Below, piece by piece: positions 10,601 to 19,803 of a stretch of 64,000 bases of DNA. A program made the translations under genes and the position numbers. The stretch lies in contig NZ_OMWA01000002.1 of the NCBI RefSeq assembly GCF_900314615.1, positions 1-64,000 on the forward strand, in the 5' to 3' direction. How positions within the stretch are numbered: the stretch's first letter is position 1; the number at the start of each line of letters is the position of its first letter. This stretch comes from an uncultured Methanobrevibacter sp. (GTDB taxonomy: Archaea; Methanobacteriota; Methanobacteria; Methanobacteriales; Methanobacteriaceae). The notes below the pieces were generated by a model. The model did no database searches. It had not been told where the DNA came from and saw only the letters and a program-made list of their open reading frames with translations.

Positions 10601-13600
10601 TTGTTACAGTAATAGTCCAAGTGATTGTTTCACCGTATTTAGGGTTTTTGTTAGATACAACTTTAACAATTTCTAAATCAGCGTCATCGTTGACAGTAGT
10701 AGTATTGTTTCCTTTGTTGTTGTCAGTGTTGTTATCCGGAGTGGATGAATTTGCAACAGCAATGTTTTCAATTGTACCATTTGAAATGTCTACAATAGTT
10801 CTTATGAATAATTTGTAGGAATCACCGGATGCCATATCACCAATAATCCAAATACCTCTAGATGGATCATAAAGACCACTTTCAGCATCGTGACCGTTGT
10901 AGATTAAACCAGCAGGCAACTCATCAGTCACATTTACACCTATTGCTTTATCAGGACCATGGTTAGTTACAATAATTGTCCAGGTAATTACATCTCCTTT
11001 CTTAGGAGTTGCATTGGATACCAATTTGATTACTTCTAAATCAGCAATATCGCCGAAACTAGTAGTGTTGTTAGTACCGTTGGTTCTGTTACCAGGAGTA
11101 TCACTGGTTACATTTGCAACGTTAACAATAGTCTTGTTGGTAATATTTACAATAGTGGAAATTTCTAATACTTTACTTTCACCGTTAGCCAAATCACCAA
11201 TAATCCATACACCTGATTCAGGATCATAATTACCGATTTCAGCCTTATGACCGTTGTAAATCAATCCTGCAGGCAACTTATCAGAGACTTTTGTGTTAAC
11301 AGATACATCAGGACCGTTGTTAGTTACTTTAATTGTCCAAGTAATTTCTTCACCAGTCTTGGTTACATTTGCAGAAACAAATTTCTCTACAACAAGGTCT
11401 GCTTTAGGATTTGCTTTGATTGTATCATTGTCATAATTATTGTCAGGGTTAGGGTCGTGAGTTTCAACTGCAAATACAGCAACCTGATTTACCAATGTAA
11501 TATTTGTAGCATTCACTAAAGTTTTAATGAATAATGTGACTGATTCTCCGACTTGCAATGTTCCCAAGTATCTACCAATAATCTGGTGATAAATTTCATA
11601 GGTTTCATCAATGAATATTAATCCTTCTTGAGCAAAATCAATTAAACGGACATCAACCGCTGCATCAGGACCGTGATTTATTACAGTAATGTTCCAAACT
11701 ACAATATCTCCTTTATTATATGTTGAATTCATAGCTGTTTTTATTACTTCCAAATCAGCTTCTGGGTCAACATTAGTAGTATTGTTAGCTTCGTTGTTGG
11801 TTTCATTAGGATCATATACATCATTAGTTACGTTTACAATATTTCTCAAGGTCATGTTGGTAACATTAACCAAAGTAGTTAAAGTTAAATTCTGTGATTC
11901 GCCTTTAGCCAATGATTTAATGTACCAGGTCATGTCATTTTGATCGAATATTCCTTTGGTTCTTGAATAACCTGTTAATACTAAACCTTTAGGTAAAGTG
12001 TCTTTTACATATACTTCCAATGCATTATCCGGACCTTTATTGGTTACTATAATTGTCCAGGTAATTACATCGCCTTTTTGAGCGGTTTTGTTGGATACCA
12101 ATTTGATGATTTCAAGGTCAGCTTCAGGGTCAACATCAGTAGTGTTGTTTCCTTTGTTGTTGTCAGTGTTGTTATCTGGAGTAGTGGAGTTTACTACAGC
12201 AACATTTGTAATAGTAGCATTAGTAATGTTCACTAAAGTTTTAATGTTTAATACAACTCTAGCACCATTAGTTAAATTACCAATAGTCCAAACACCAGTT
12301 TCAGGATTATATTTACCATTTGAATCATCAGTTTGATAGATTAATCCTTTAGGTAATGTATCATTTACATATACATCAACAGCATCATTAGGACCGTTAT
12401 TAATTACAGTTATTGTCCAAGTAATATTTTCACCGAAGTGAGGTTTTTTGTTGGATACTACTTTAATAACTTCTAAATCAGCTTCAGGTCTAACATTAAT
12501 TGTATCATTGTCAGTGTTGTTTTCAGGGTTTGGATCGTATGTATCACTATCCACAACAGCAATATTAGTAATGTTAGCATTAGTTACATTCACTAAAGTT
12601 CTAATAATTAAAGTAATGCTGGATTGATTTGTCAAATTTCCAATAGTCCAAATACCAGTATTATGATTATATGTTCCATTACCATTATCTGAAATCCAAA
12701 CTAATCCTTTTGGCAAGGTATCATTTACATATATATCTACAGCATCGTCAGGACCATTATTCTTAACTGTAATAGTCCATGTAATTTCATCATTAAATTT
12801 AGGAGTGCTGTTTGATACTGTTTTAATAATACCCAAATCAGCTTCGTGACCTACATCAATAGTAGAATTATCTTCATTGTTTGTTAAGTCAGGATCAGGA
12901 GTTTCAGAAGTTACATTTACAGTGTTAGTGATTACTTCTTCGGATACCTCTACAGTAGTTACAATATATAATACTCTGCTTCCACCATTTTCAATGTCGC
13001 CAATAGTCCATATATTAGTATCTTTATCATATGTACCGTTACCACTAGCATTAACAAATGTTAAACCATTTGGTAAAATATCAATAGCAAATGCATTTAT
13101 AGCAGCATCAGGACCTTTATTTACTACAGTAATAATCCATGTAATGTTATCCCCTTTCTTAGGACCGTGATTATCTACAGTCTTATCAATAGCTAAATCA
13201 GCCATTGGATCAACATCAGTAGTGTTATTAGCTTCATTGTTTGTAGTATCATTGTCCGGAGTAGTTGAATTTACAACAGCAACATTGGTAATAGTTGCAT
13301 TGGTAACGTTTACTCTGGTTGTAATAGTCAATGTTACAGTTTTATCAATTCCTAAATCACCAATTTGCCAGATTCCTTGAGCATAATCATATAATCCCAC
13401 ACTAACTTTGTGAGTCATATAAATTAATCCAGCAGGCAAAGTATCATTTACAACAACATTTCTTGCGTTGTTTGGACCGTTATTGTGAACAGTTATAGTC
13501 CAGGTAATAACATCCCCATATTTAGGAGTTTTATTTGATACGATTTTTGTAATTTCCAAATCAGCAATAGCCGGTACATCAATAGTTTCATTGTCATAGT

Positions 13601-16600
13601 TGTTAGTCAAGTTAGTATCATAGGTTGAAGTGGTTACATTTACTTCATTAGTAATTCTACCAGTGTCAACAACTTGAGTAGTAATTGTTAATTCATATCT
13701 TACACCAACTTCTAAAGTACCAACATTCCATGTATTTGAAGTGTGACTATAAGTTCCTTTACCTCCAGTTGGAGGGGCATTAGATACATATCTTAATCCA
13801 TTTGGCAATACATCGGTTACAACTACATTTTTAGCAACATTTGGACCTACATTATAAACTGTAATAGTCCAATTTACATTATCATATTTGTTAGGAGTGA
13901 AGTTGCTTACTCTTTTGATTACTTGTACATCAGCTTCAGGAGGTACGACAGTACCGTTTTCAGCACGATTGTTGGAAAGGTCTGGATCTTCTGTATCAGA
14001 AGTTACAACAACTGTATTAATAATAGTTTTATCAGTTGTGATAACTTTGGTGTAAACTTCCATATATTGAGTTTCACCAACAGTCATATTACCAATATCC
14101 CATCTTCCAGTAACACCTTCGTGGGAAATTTGTCCTTTGGATACATATGGTTGTTTTGTTTGTTGTAAATCGTCAATAGGCAAGTAATCAATTAAAACAA
14201 CATTTTCAGCTACATTAGGACCGTAATTAGTAACTTTAATAGTCCAGGTAATTTCATCACCATAGCGGGAAGTTTGACTGGATACCAATTTAACTACACC
14301 AACGTCAGCTTTGGTAATTACTTCAGTGTAGTCTTCATCAAAGTTGTTTGTTGGATCACCGTCATTTGGTGCATATACAGTAACATTGTTTGTAATGAAA
14401 CCATCATACACAGTAACTTCAGTGTTGATAGTTAAGGTTACAGATTGATTTTCTGCTAAATCACCAATAGTCCATCTTCCGCTTCCAGGCATATATTCAC
14501 CTACATCAGCAGTTGAGCCAACATATCTTAATCCTGCAGGTAATTTATCAATTATATATACACCAGTTGCATCGTGAGGACCATTGTTGGTAACTTTAAT
14601 AGTCCATGTAACAATAGATCCATGAGAAGTGGTTCTATTGGATACAGTTTTTACAACAGTTACATCAGGATAGAATTCAACAGTTTCATTGTCTTCATTG
14701 TTTTCTGGAACTGGATCAGGAGTAGTTGAAGTTACATTAGCTGTATTTGTAATGTTTCTACCATAAATAGTTACTCTAGTAGGGATAATTAATTTTACAG
14801 GTCTTTCAACTTCTAAAGTACCGATTGTCCAGGTACCAGTATTTCTATTAAATCTTGTTGGATAATCTGGAATAGCAACACCATATTGTTCTAATCCGTA
14901 TGGCAATATATCTTTTACAACAACATCAGATGCGACACTAGGACCATGGTTGATTACAACAACAGTCCAGTTAATGATATCTCCTTTACTTACTTGAGGA
15001 ACAGATACTGTTTTGATAATTTCCAAATCAGCATTGTGAGTTACATTAACAGTTGCATTTACTTCAGGTAAATCCCATACGTTCATTGTGTTGTTCCAAA
15101 GACCTTCTTCTAAAGCTTTAGCTTTAATAGTTATTTTAGCACGAGTACCAGCAGTAATATTGGTAATATACCAGATTTGCTGATCGCCGTAGTTAATGTA
15201 TCTAACAAGATCAGCACCTTGCAATTCATATTGACCGAGATATCTAATTCCTTGTGGAAGAGTATCTCTAATTTGAATTACTTGAGTATAATCAGAGCTA
15301 CCAGTGTTGAATACTCTTAAGTAGTATTCTAAGTTTTCACCAGCAGAAACATTGGTTACATTAGCTTCTTTTGTGTAGTATACATCTACATGAATAGTTT
15401 TGTTATCTACATTGTTGGATAAGTTCCAGTCTCTTTCTGCGGAAGTAACATTAACGACATTGTCATAAGTACCTAATTTTGTAGTTAGAACTGTTAATGT
15501 TAATGTTTCAGATCCGAGATGTGGTAAGAATCCAATATACCATTCATTATTTACAGAGTCATAAGTTCCTTTAGTAGCAGTATAGCTAACAAATTTCAAA
15601 GAATCAGGAAGAATATCTTTTACTCTAACATCTGTTGCATTGGTTCCAACACCACTTACCCTAATGGTAAATGTTGCATTTTCACCAATAATGTATACAT
15701 CCTTGTCACTTGTTTTTGTTACACTTACATCTACATTAGGAAGAATAGTGAATTTAGTAGAGTTAGAAATATATGTATAAATATCATCGTTAGGGTGCTC
15801 TGCATTTACAGTATATATTCCCGGATGGAACTGACCATCAGACATGTTTTCTTTAGTAATTGGGAATGAAACACTACCATACATATTAGTCTTACCAGTG
15901 TATTCGAAAACTTTACCATCTTTAAAAGTAATGTTAATGTTTACTACTTGGTCATCCTCACGAGCATCTTGGTAAAGATATTTACCGCCTTGACTGTTTC
16001 CAACACCTTTAACAGGGTGAAGTTCTTCAGGAGTTGTGGTTTTAATACCAGTTGGGTATAATTCTGTTGGTTTTAAAGTGTATGTAACATTATAGAAATA
16101 AATTTCATAAATACCACGATCATTGTAAATAGCATTAATAAGATTATCACCTGCTACAAGAGTTACATTTACTGCAAATTCCATATCTTCAGACCAGTAA
16201 GCCTCAGGAGGTTTAGCTTCAGTAAACAAGAAGTAACTCCATGCCTGGTTGTTTTCAAATAAGTCATCAGTTAACTTTAAGTCATCTCCCCTATTATAAA
16301 TTGCAGAACCATTACGAGCAGTATTATATTTGAATTTAGAATATGAAATATCATTGTTCTTACCATTAATAAAGATAGCTCCACCTAATCCATAATCTGA
16401 ATCAGTCGCACTTGGTATAGCATTATTTTCTCTGAATTCTGAATTATAAATTTTAGCATTATCACCAGTAGTGTGAATAGCACCACCATGTCTTGATGCA
16501 TTGTTGTTGATGAATACAGAATTATCAATATAGGAGTAGTCACCTTCTACATAAATACCTGCACCACCGTGGCTTGCAGTGTTATTTTTAAATTCAGAGT

Positions 16601-17981
16601 TATTACAAGTGAAGTGGTTACCTTCAATATAAACAGTACCTGATTCAGATTGATGACGAGTAAATATAGAACCGTCAATAGAAGCATAATCACCTTCTAC
16701 ATAAATTGCTGCACCTTTACCTTTTTCAGCAAAGTTATCATCAAATGTACAGTCGATTGCACTGTTATGGTGACCAGTAATATGTACCGCACCACCTTCT
16801 TCAGTACCAGTGTTGTTGAAGAAATAACTATTTTTCATAGTGTTATAGTGACCTTGTGAGTTATCACCATCTAAACCATGAGTGATTCCTCCAACCATGA
16901 AAGCTGCACCTTGTTTAGCAGTGTTATTTATAAATTTACAATTTTCAACATTTAAATAATCCTGACTGGAACCTAAAGCTCCACCCCATTCAGTTGCTTC
17001 ACAATTTTTAAATGTACAGTTAATAATATTACTGTGACGATTTGCACTTAAACCGGTTCCGTGTAAATAAACAGCTCCACCTACACCGGAAGTACAATTG
17101 TCAAATACACAGTTTGTGATATTTGCAGTATTACCTGGTTCACCTGCCACACAGATTGCACCGGAATGCCTATTTGAAGAACAGTTTATGAAATAACAGT
17201 TATTAAAATTAGTTCCATATGAAACAATCATAACTGAATGTTCAAAATCTTTTCCCTGAGGATCTGCAGGCTTTAAAGAATGACAATTAGTAAAATTAAC
17301 TCCTTCTAACTTAGTATTCCTTATCAGAAAGTCACAGGAGTCATCTGATATTATATTGTCAAATGAAACATTGTTTAATTGACAGTTTCGGATAGTAGTA
17401 CCACCAGGAGTATGCAGATTAGAGACAGTTAAATTTTCTAAAACACAACCTATGAACTTGAAAGTTGCAGTATAGTTATTGCCGTCCAACTTACCGTTGG
17501 CAATTGTTACTGCTTTTTCACATATAATATTTCCACCAAATCCATAAAAAGTATTACCCTGCAAATCAATTATATCTCCATTATTTGCCCGGGCAATAGC
17601 ATCACGAATATCGGAAAATGCACTTCCAGTAGGATAAATTGTAGCTGCTAAAACATTTTCCTCATTTGAAACCCCTAAAAGGGAACTACCTTTTTTACTC
17701 TCTTTTAAAGATTCTTTAGTAGAATCAGTACTTTTTAGATTGTCTGACCCAGATGTGATTTCATTTGTTACAGCCGTATCTTTAGTATCAGACGTTTCTA
17801 AATCGATTGTTTCAACTTCCTGAACTGTTGGCTCAGCAACTGAAACAACCTGTTCATGTGGAACTTGAGTTAAATCGCTTGATGTTGCATTTAAATTATT
17901 TTCAGCTGCACTGACTGCACCTACAGAAAAGATCATTGCAACAATTAAAGCGACTACTAAAAGTTTCGCATTAAAGTTCAT
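7698..17981 (-). CDS. Giant adhesin-like protein with 22 DUF11 repeats
   Basis: A 3,427-residue secreted protein. The ATG at 17981 has GAGGT 8 nt upstream. Residues 1-26 are a signal peptide ending VSA; ~30-110 is an acidic Ser/Thr linker; ~115-560 is a parallel beta-helix (Asn-rich coils, GGAIY/GGAVHI motifs); ~590-745 is an Ig-like region. From ~747 to ~3370 I count 22 DUF11-type domains of ~118 residues, most opening 'ADLE-I-K-VSN...GD-ITWTI-V-N-GPD' and closing 'TPDPN..NN.DN'. The tail is a Pro/Ser/Glu-rich linker, the motif HATGNP, one hydrophobic helix and RRKD, which suggests membrane or wall anchoring. NxT/NxS sequons are abundant. Units 16-18 are nearly identical, so the array has grown recently. 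Known family: Methanobrevibacter adhesin-like proteins; its binding partner is not known. Confidence 0.92.
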   Translation of the reverse strand: MNFNAKLLVVALIVAMIFSVGAVSAAENNLNATSSDLTQVPHEQVVSVAEPTVQEVETIDLETSDTKDTAVTNEITSGSDNLKSTDSTKESLKESKKGSSLLGVSNEENVLAATIYPTGSAFSDIRDAIARANNGDIIDLQGNTFYGFGGNIICEKAVTIANGKLDGNNYTATFKFIGCVLENLTVSNLHTPGGTTIRNCQLNNVSFDNIISDDSCDFLIRNTKLEGVNFTNCHSLKPADPQGKDFEHSVMIVSYGTNFNNCYFINCSSNRHSGAICVAGEPGNTANITNCVFDNCTSGVGGAVYLHGTGLSANRHSNIINCTFKNCEATEWGGALGSSQDYLNVENCKFINNTAKQGAAFMVGGITHGLDGDNSQGHYNTMKNSYFFNNTGTEEGGAVHITGHHNSAIDCTFDDNFAEKGKGAAIYVEGDYASIDGSIFTRHQSESGTVYIEGNHFTCNNSEFKNNTASHGGAGIYVEGDYSYIDNSVFINNNASRHGGAIHTTGDNAKIYNSEFRENNAIPSATDSDYGLGGAIFINGKNNDISYSKFKYNTARNGSAIYNRGDDLKLTDDLFENNQAWSYFLFTEAKPPEAYWSEDMEFAVNVTLVAGDNLINAIYNDRGIYEIYFYNVTYTLKPTELYPTGIKTTTPEELHPVKGVGNSQGGKYLYQDAREDDQVVNINITFKDGKVFEYTGKTNMYGSVSFPITKENMSDGQFHPGIYTVNAEHPNDDIYTYISNSTKFTILPNVDVSVTKTSDKDVYIIGENATFTIRVSGVGTNATDVRVKDILPDSLKFVSYTATKGTYDSVNNEWYIGFLPHLGSETLTLTVLTTKLGTYDNVVNVTSAERDWNLSNNVDNKTIHVDVYYTKEANVTNVSAGENLEYYLRVFNTGSSDYTQVIQIRDTLPQGIRYLGQYELQGADLVRYINYGDQQIWYITNITAGTRAKITIKAKALEEGLWNNTMNVWDLPEVNATVNVTHNADLEIIKTVSVPQVSKGDIINWTVVVINHGPSVASDVVVKDILPYGLEQYGVAIPDYPTRFNRNTGTWTIGTLEVERPVKLIIPTRVTIYGRNITNTANVTSTTPDPVPENNEDNETVEFYPDVTVVKTVSNRTTSHGSIVTWTIKVTNNGPHDATGVYIIDKLPAGLRYVGSTADVGEYMPGSGRWTIGDLAENQSVTLTINTEVTVYDGFITNNVTVYAPNDGDPTNNFDEDYTEVITKADVGVVKLVSSQTSRYGDEITWTIKVTNYGPNVAENVVLIDYLPIDDLQQTKQPYVSKGQISHEGVTGRWDIGNMTVGETQYMEVYTKVITTDKTIINTVVVTSDTEDPDLSNNRAENGTVVPPEADVQVIKRVSNFTPNKYDNVNWTITVYNVGPNVAKNVVVTDVLPNGLRYVSNAPPTGGKGTYSHTSNTWNVGTLEVGVRYELTITTQVVDTGRITNEVNVTTSTYDTNLTNNYDNETIDVPAIADLEITKIVSNKTPKYGDVITWTITVHNNGPNNARNVVVNDTLPAGLIYMTHKVSVGLYDYAQGIWQIGDLGIDKTVTLTITTRVNVTNATITNVAVVNSTTPDNDTTNNEANNTTDVDPMADLAIDKTVDNHGPKKGDNITWIITVVNKGPDAAINAFAIDILPNGLTFVNASGNGTYDKDTNIWTIGDIENGGSRVLYIVTTVEVSEEVITNTVNVTSETPDPDLTNNEDNSTIDVGHEADLGIIKTVSNSTPKFNDEITWTITVKNNGPDDAVDIYVNDTLPKGLVWISDNGNGTYNHNTGIWTIGNLTNQSSITLIIRTLVNVTNANITNIAVVDSDTYDPNPENNTDNDTINVRPEADLEVIKVVSNKKPHFGENITWTITVINNGPNDAVDVYVNDTLPKGLIYQTDDSNGKYNPETGVWTIGNLTNGARVVLNIKTLVNITNATITNVAVVNSTTPDNNTDNNKGNNTTDVDPEADLEIIKLVSNKTAQKGDVITWTIIVTNKGPDNALEVYVKDTLPKGLVLTGYSRTKGIFDQNDMTWYIKSLAKGESQNLTLTTLVNVTNMTLRNIVNVTNDVYDPNETNNEANNTTNVDPEADLEVIKTAMNSTYNKGDIVVWNITVINHGPDAAVDVRLIDFAQEGLIFIDETYEIYHQIIGRYLGTLQVGESVTLFIKTLVNATNITLVNQVAVFAVETHDPNPDNNYDNDTIKANPKADLVVEKFVSANVTKTGEEITWTIKVTNNGPDVSVNTKVSDKLPAGLIYNGHKAEIGNYDPESGVWIIGDLANGESKVLEISTIVNITNKTIVNVANVTSDTPGNRTNGTNNTTSFGDIADLEVIKLVSNATPKKGDVITWTIIVTNHGPDKAIGVNVTDELPAGLIYNGHDAESGLYDPSRGIWIIGDMASGDSYKLFIRTIVDISNGTIENIAVANSSTPDNNTDNNKGNNTTTVNDDADLEIVKVVSNKNPKYGETITWTITVTNNGPSDAKNVKVTDKLPAGLIFNGANGNYNKDTGEWIVGDLANGKSASLVITTIVNITNNTIRNVANVTSDTPDSNKTNNEANNTTDVDPKADLIVVKEVSKQTVKTGEVITWTVTVTNKGPDAAVNTRVTDKLPAGLIFITSDGDYDPITGIWTVGDLANGASAKLVITTQVNITNATIRNVANATSDTPGNNTPGNNTTNSDPKADLVVVKVVSNKNPKFGEIITWTVTVTNKGPDAAVNTRVTDKLPAGLIFIDANGNYDAATGVWTVGDLANGASASLIIRTQVNITNATIRNVANVTSDTPGNNTPGNNTTDVDPKADLVVVKVVSNKNPHKGEIITWTITVTNNGPDKAVNVRVTDKLPAGLIYIGSDGNYNKDTGVWIVGDLANGASASLVITTQVDITNATIRNVANVTSDTPGNNTPGNNTTDVPPEADLEIIKLVSNKTTKKGEIVTWTIVVTNKGPDAASNIYVKDTLPAGVTYKAHTTSKGLFDSNSLTWFITGLNNGESATLTISTLVDVEDTTLVNNVNVTNDVYDPNKTNNKANNTTVVDKELPADLEVTKVVSDANPHKGDIISWTITVVNNGPGAAKDVKVTDKLPAGLIFISANGNYDKDTGVWTVGDLANKAQASLIIITVVDITNANITNVAVANSTTPDPNPGNNEDNDTTEVDPEADVKVIKTVSNPNPSKGDVITWTVVVTNLGPDKALNVIVEENLPEGLQLVSARGSKGSFEDNIWTVGDLNNGEIATLTLTTKVLVSSGKIENIVVASSTTYDPNMSNNRDKETTTPKDKSGSADLEIIKVANKDKVKVGDKIIWTITVINHGPDKAVGVYVKDILKAGDAMLISGDTNTGLFDVNTGIWYIGNMEAGETVTLTVAFRALSAGEAVNYAEVNSSTPDPNPDNNKDSSTVVIVDPDVPPVVPGEPSEPSEPSTPTMHATGNPIVMVLLALLAIVGVTLRRKD
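9300..10400 (-). repeat. Near-identical ~350-bp DUF11 units
   Basis: Units encoding DUF11 domains 16-18 share almost the same DNA, including the linker coding 'TPGNNTPGNNTT' near 9320, 9670 and 10010. The period is close to 345 bp. The other units of the array (from ~8160 to ~15750) are clearly related but more diverged. Confidence 0.75.
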
Positions 17982-18477
17982 GTTTTTTACCTCAAATATT
18001 TTATTTTATTGAAGAAAAAAACCACATACAATATATATTATATTTTTTTATAAAATTAGAATAGATATGAAAGAAGTACATTTCTGCACTAATTATTAAT
18101 ATATATCTTAATAGTATATAAATGTTTGTATTATTTAGAAATAAATTAACTGTTTGATTAAAAAATAGGTATAAAAATTAAACAGAGCTTACGCTGGCAT
18201 GTGCTAAAAAAGAACCAATATAAAATATACTGTATACCAATATATTTTCTGGAAGAATATATTGAATTAAAATAACTAAATTTGTAACAGCCATGTGAAA
18301 ATCACTTTACTGATTTAAAATAACTGCCTAGTAATATTTCCTTACATATAAACCAAAATCAACCACATTAATATATCTCAGCCATAAATTTAAAACGATC
18401 AATCCGGCATTATAGTTATTTAATCTATATATTATATTTACAATAATTATCAGATAGACCTCTGACAGGGTTAAATT
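17982..18477. other. AT-rich promoter/leader region of the 22-repeat adhesin
   Basis: No gene seen. It holds the second copy of the bipartite element (18287-18326), TATA-like TTTTATAAA sequence near 18045 and the GAGGT ribosome-binding site just before 17981. Similarity to the 6784 region continues weakly upstream of the element (an 'ATAnnCCAAAAT...CCATTTA'-like stretch). Confidence 0.6.
18287..18326 (-). promoter_or_regulatory. Bipartite adhesin-upstream element, copy 2
   Basis: On the minus strand it reads CAGTTATTTTAAATCA, 14 nt, ACATGGCTGT. Both boxes and the spacer length are identical to the copy at 6784-6823, while the 14-nt spacers differ in sequence. It lies 305 bp upstream of the start at 17981. 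A promoter or leader-RNA role is inferred from position only. Confidence 0.6.
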
Positions 18478-19410
18478 TTATACTAAAAATTCTATTAAAC
18501 ACAGATTACATTGACTATATTCTACAACAAAATCACAAAAAATTCCAGAAGCAATAATAAAATCACCAAAGAAAAAACATTCAACAGATAAAAAGTCACA
18601 AAAAGTAGCAGCAAAACAAGGAGATAATTTTATAAAACAAGATTGACCAGCGAAAAAAATTCCTGCATGATTTCCCACTATAGAGTTATCTATACTATAT
18701 GCAAAATCAGTATTGATATAATTCATACAACTTACAATGTCCTCTAATTCATTAATGTTTACGCCTGAAAATGTAGCTTGGACATCCTGTTTTAATAAAA
18801 GATTATTCTTCAACTCCAGTACTTTGTCTATATTACGATTTAAATTCGTTAACTCAGTACTTTCCATTTCAGCAGATAGAATTTGGTTAATTTTTACACA
18901 ATTAACAATTACTTCATCATCATACTTAGAAATTAAAATTGAACCTTGATTCACAATACTTTCTATTGTTAAGTCTTCAACACTATTTTCATTAATATTA
19001 TTAAGTATATCATCTACATTTTGAGATGAAATTTCATATTCGACTTCAACAGAAGTATCCTCATTTATTATTTCATGAGTTTCTATAACAGAATTTTCTT
19101 CAAATTCTGCAACATTTATTATATTATCTTCATTATCTACTTGAGGTTGACTTTGATCTGAATATTCCGTATCAATTTCATCAAAACCATCATAATCAGA
19201 ATCCGAAGATATTTCTTCTTGAGCATCTACAACTTGCCAGTTGCCATACTCTTCGACGATGCCCTCATAATCTTGACATTCAATATCAGATGCGGTTTCA
19301 TATTCCTGATAAAAACTTTCATCTGAATCCATAGCACTAGCTACAGGAATTAATACTAAAACAAACATTAATATAATGGATAATTTTAATATTTTAGATT
19401 TCAAGTTCAT
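18478..19410 (-). CDS. Acidic secreted protein of unknown function
   Basis: About 310 residues. The ATG at 19410 lies 6 nt after GGTG; an adjacent ATG at 19413 and a GTG at 19419 are alternatives. Residues 1-26 are a signal peptide ending 'ASA'. Residues ~27-160 are strongly acidic (Asp/Glu/Ser-rich), followed by a helical stretch ('LNRNIDKVLELKNNLLLK'). The last ~65 residues are unusually rich in Phe, Cys and Ile ('CFAATFCDFLSVECFF') and contrast sharply with the rest. That tail may be a real hydrophobic segment or the result of a frameshift, because another frame of the same strand also encodes a Leu-rich membrane-like stretch. I do not recognise the family. It is monocistronic and upstream of the 22-repeat adhesin on the same strand. 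Confidence 0.55.
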   Translation of the reverse strand: MNLKSKILKLSIILMFVLVLIPVASAMDSDESFYQEYETASDIECQDYEGIVEEYGNWQVVDAQEEISSDSDYDGFDEIDTEYSDQSQPQVDNEDNIINVAEFEENSVIETHEIINEDTSVEVEYEISSQNVDDILNNINENSVEDLTIESIVNQGSILISKYDDEVIVNCVKINQILSAEMESTELTNLNRNIDKVLELKNNLLLKQDVQATFSGVNINELEDIVSCMNYINTDFAYSIDNSIVGNHAGIFFAGQSCFIKLSPCFAATFCDFLSVECFFFGDFIIASGIFCDFVVEYSQCNLCLIEFLV

Positions 19411-19419
19411 CATCGACAC

Positions 19420-19803
19420 CTTTCATTTCATTCAATTTTATTCTATATATAATATTGTACAACAATATTTTTCTTCACAGCTATTATTTCATAATGTTAA
19501 ATTAAAATAATAACTAATGTTATGTAATCTTTTTATCATATATATACTTTACAAAAATAACAAAAAATTCGATTAAAATATACAAATTGATGTCTATTTG
19601 ATATTTTTTATACAAATTACAATATATCCTGCTTTTTATAAAAATCATGAAAATATAATGAATTGAAATGAAAAGTTTTCAAAGAAATTAAAATAATGTA
19701 TAAAAAAACTGGATAAAATTCATTATTGTATAAATGTAAAAAATATGAGATATAATATATTGTAAAAATAATTCTTATTTAACAGAACAAATATAGTATT
19801 AGT
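19420..19803. other. Divergent AT-rich spacer
   Basis: Separates two divergent genes. A TATA-like ATATAATATATTG at ~19750 can serve the plus-strand gene at 19804, and GGTG before 19413 serves the minus-strand gene. Nothing else is discernible. Confidence 0.5.

Noticed and set aside
8167..13170. Many plus-strand open frames of 70-200 codons rich in Leu, Val and Ser
   Set aside because: They are antisense shadows of the DUF11 repeats, recur with the repeat period and have no ribosome-binding sites.
8160..15750. Regularly spaced repeats that could suggest a CRISPR array
   Set aside because: The period (~350 bp) and in-frame coding of DUF11 domains explain them; there are no short direct repeats with unique spacers and no cas genes.
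19460..19500. A faint third copy of the adhesin-upstream element
   Set aside because: Only scattered matches (an AGTTATTATTTTAA-like and an AGCTGTG-like stretch) with different spacing and only ~65 bp from the start codon, so not convincing.
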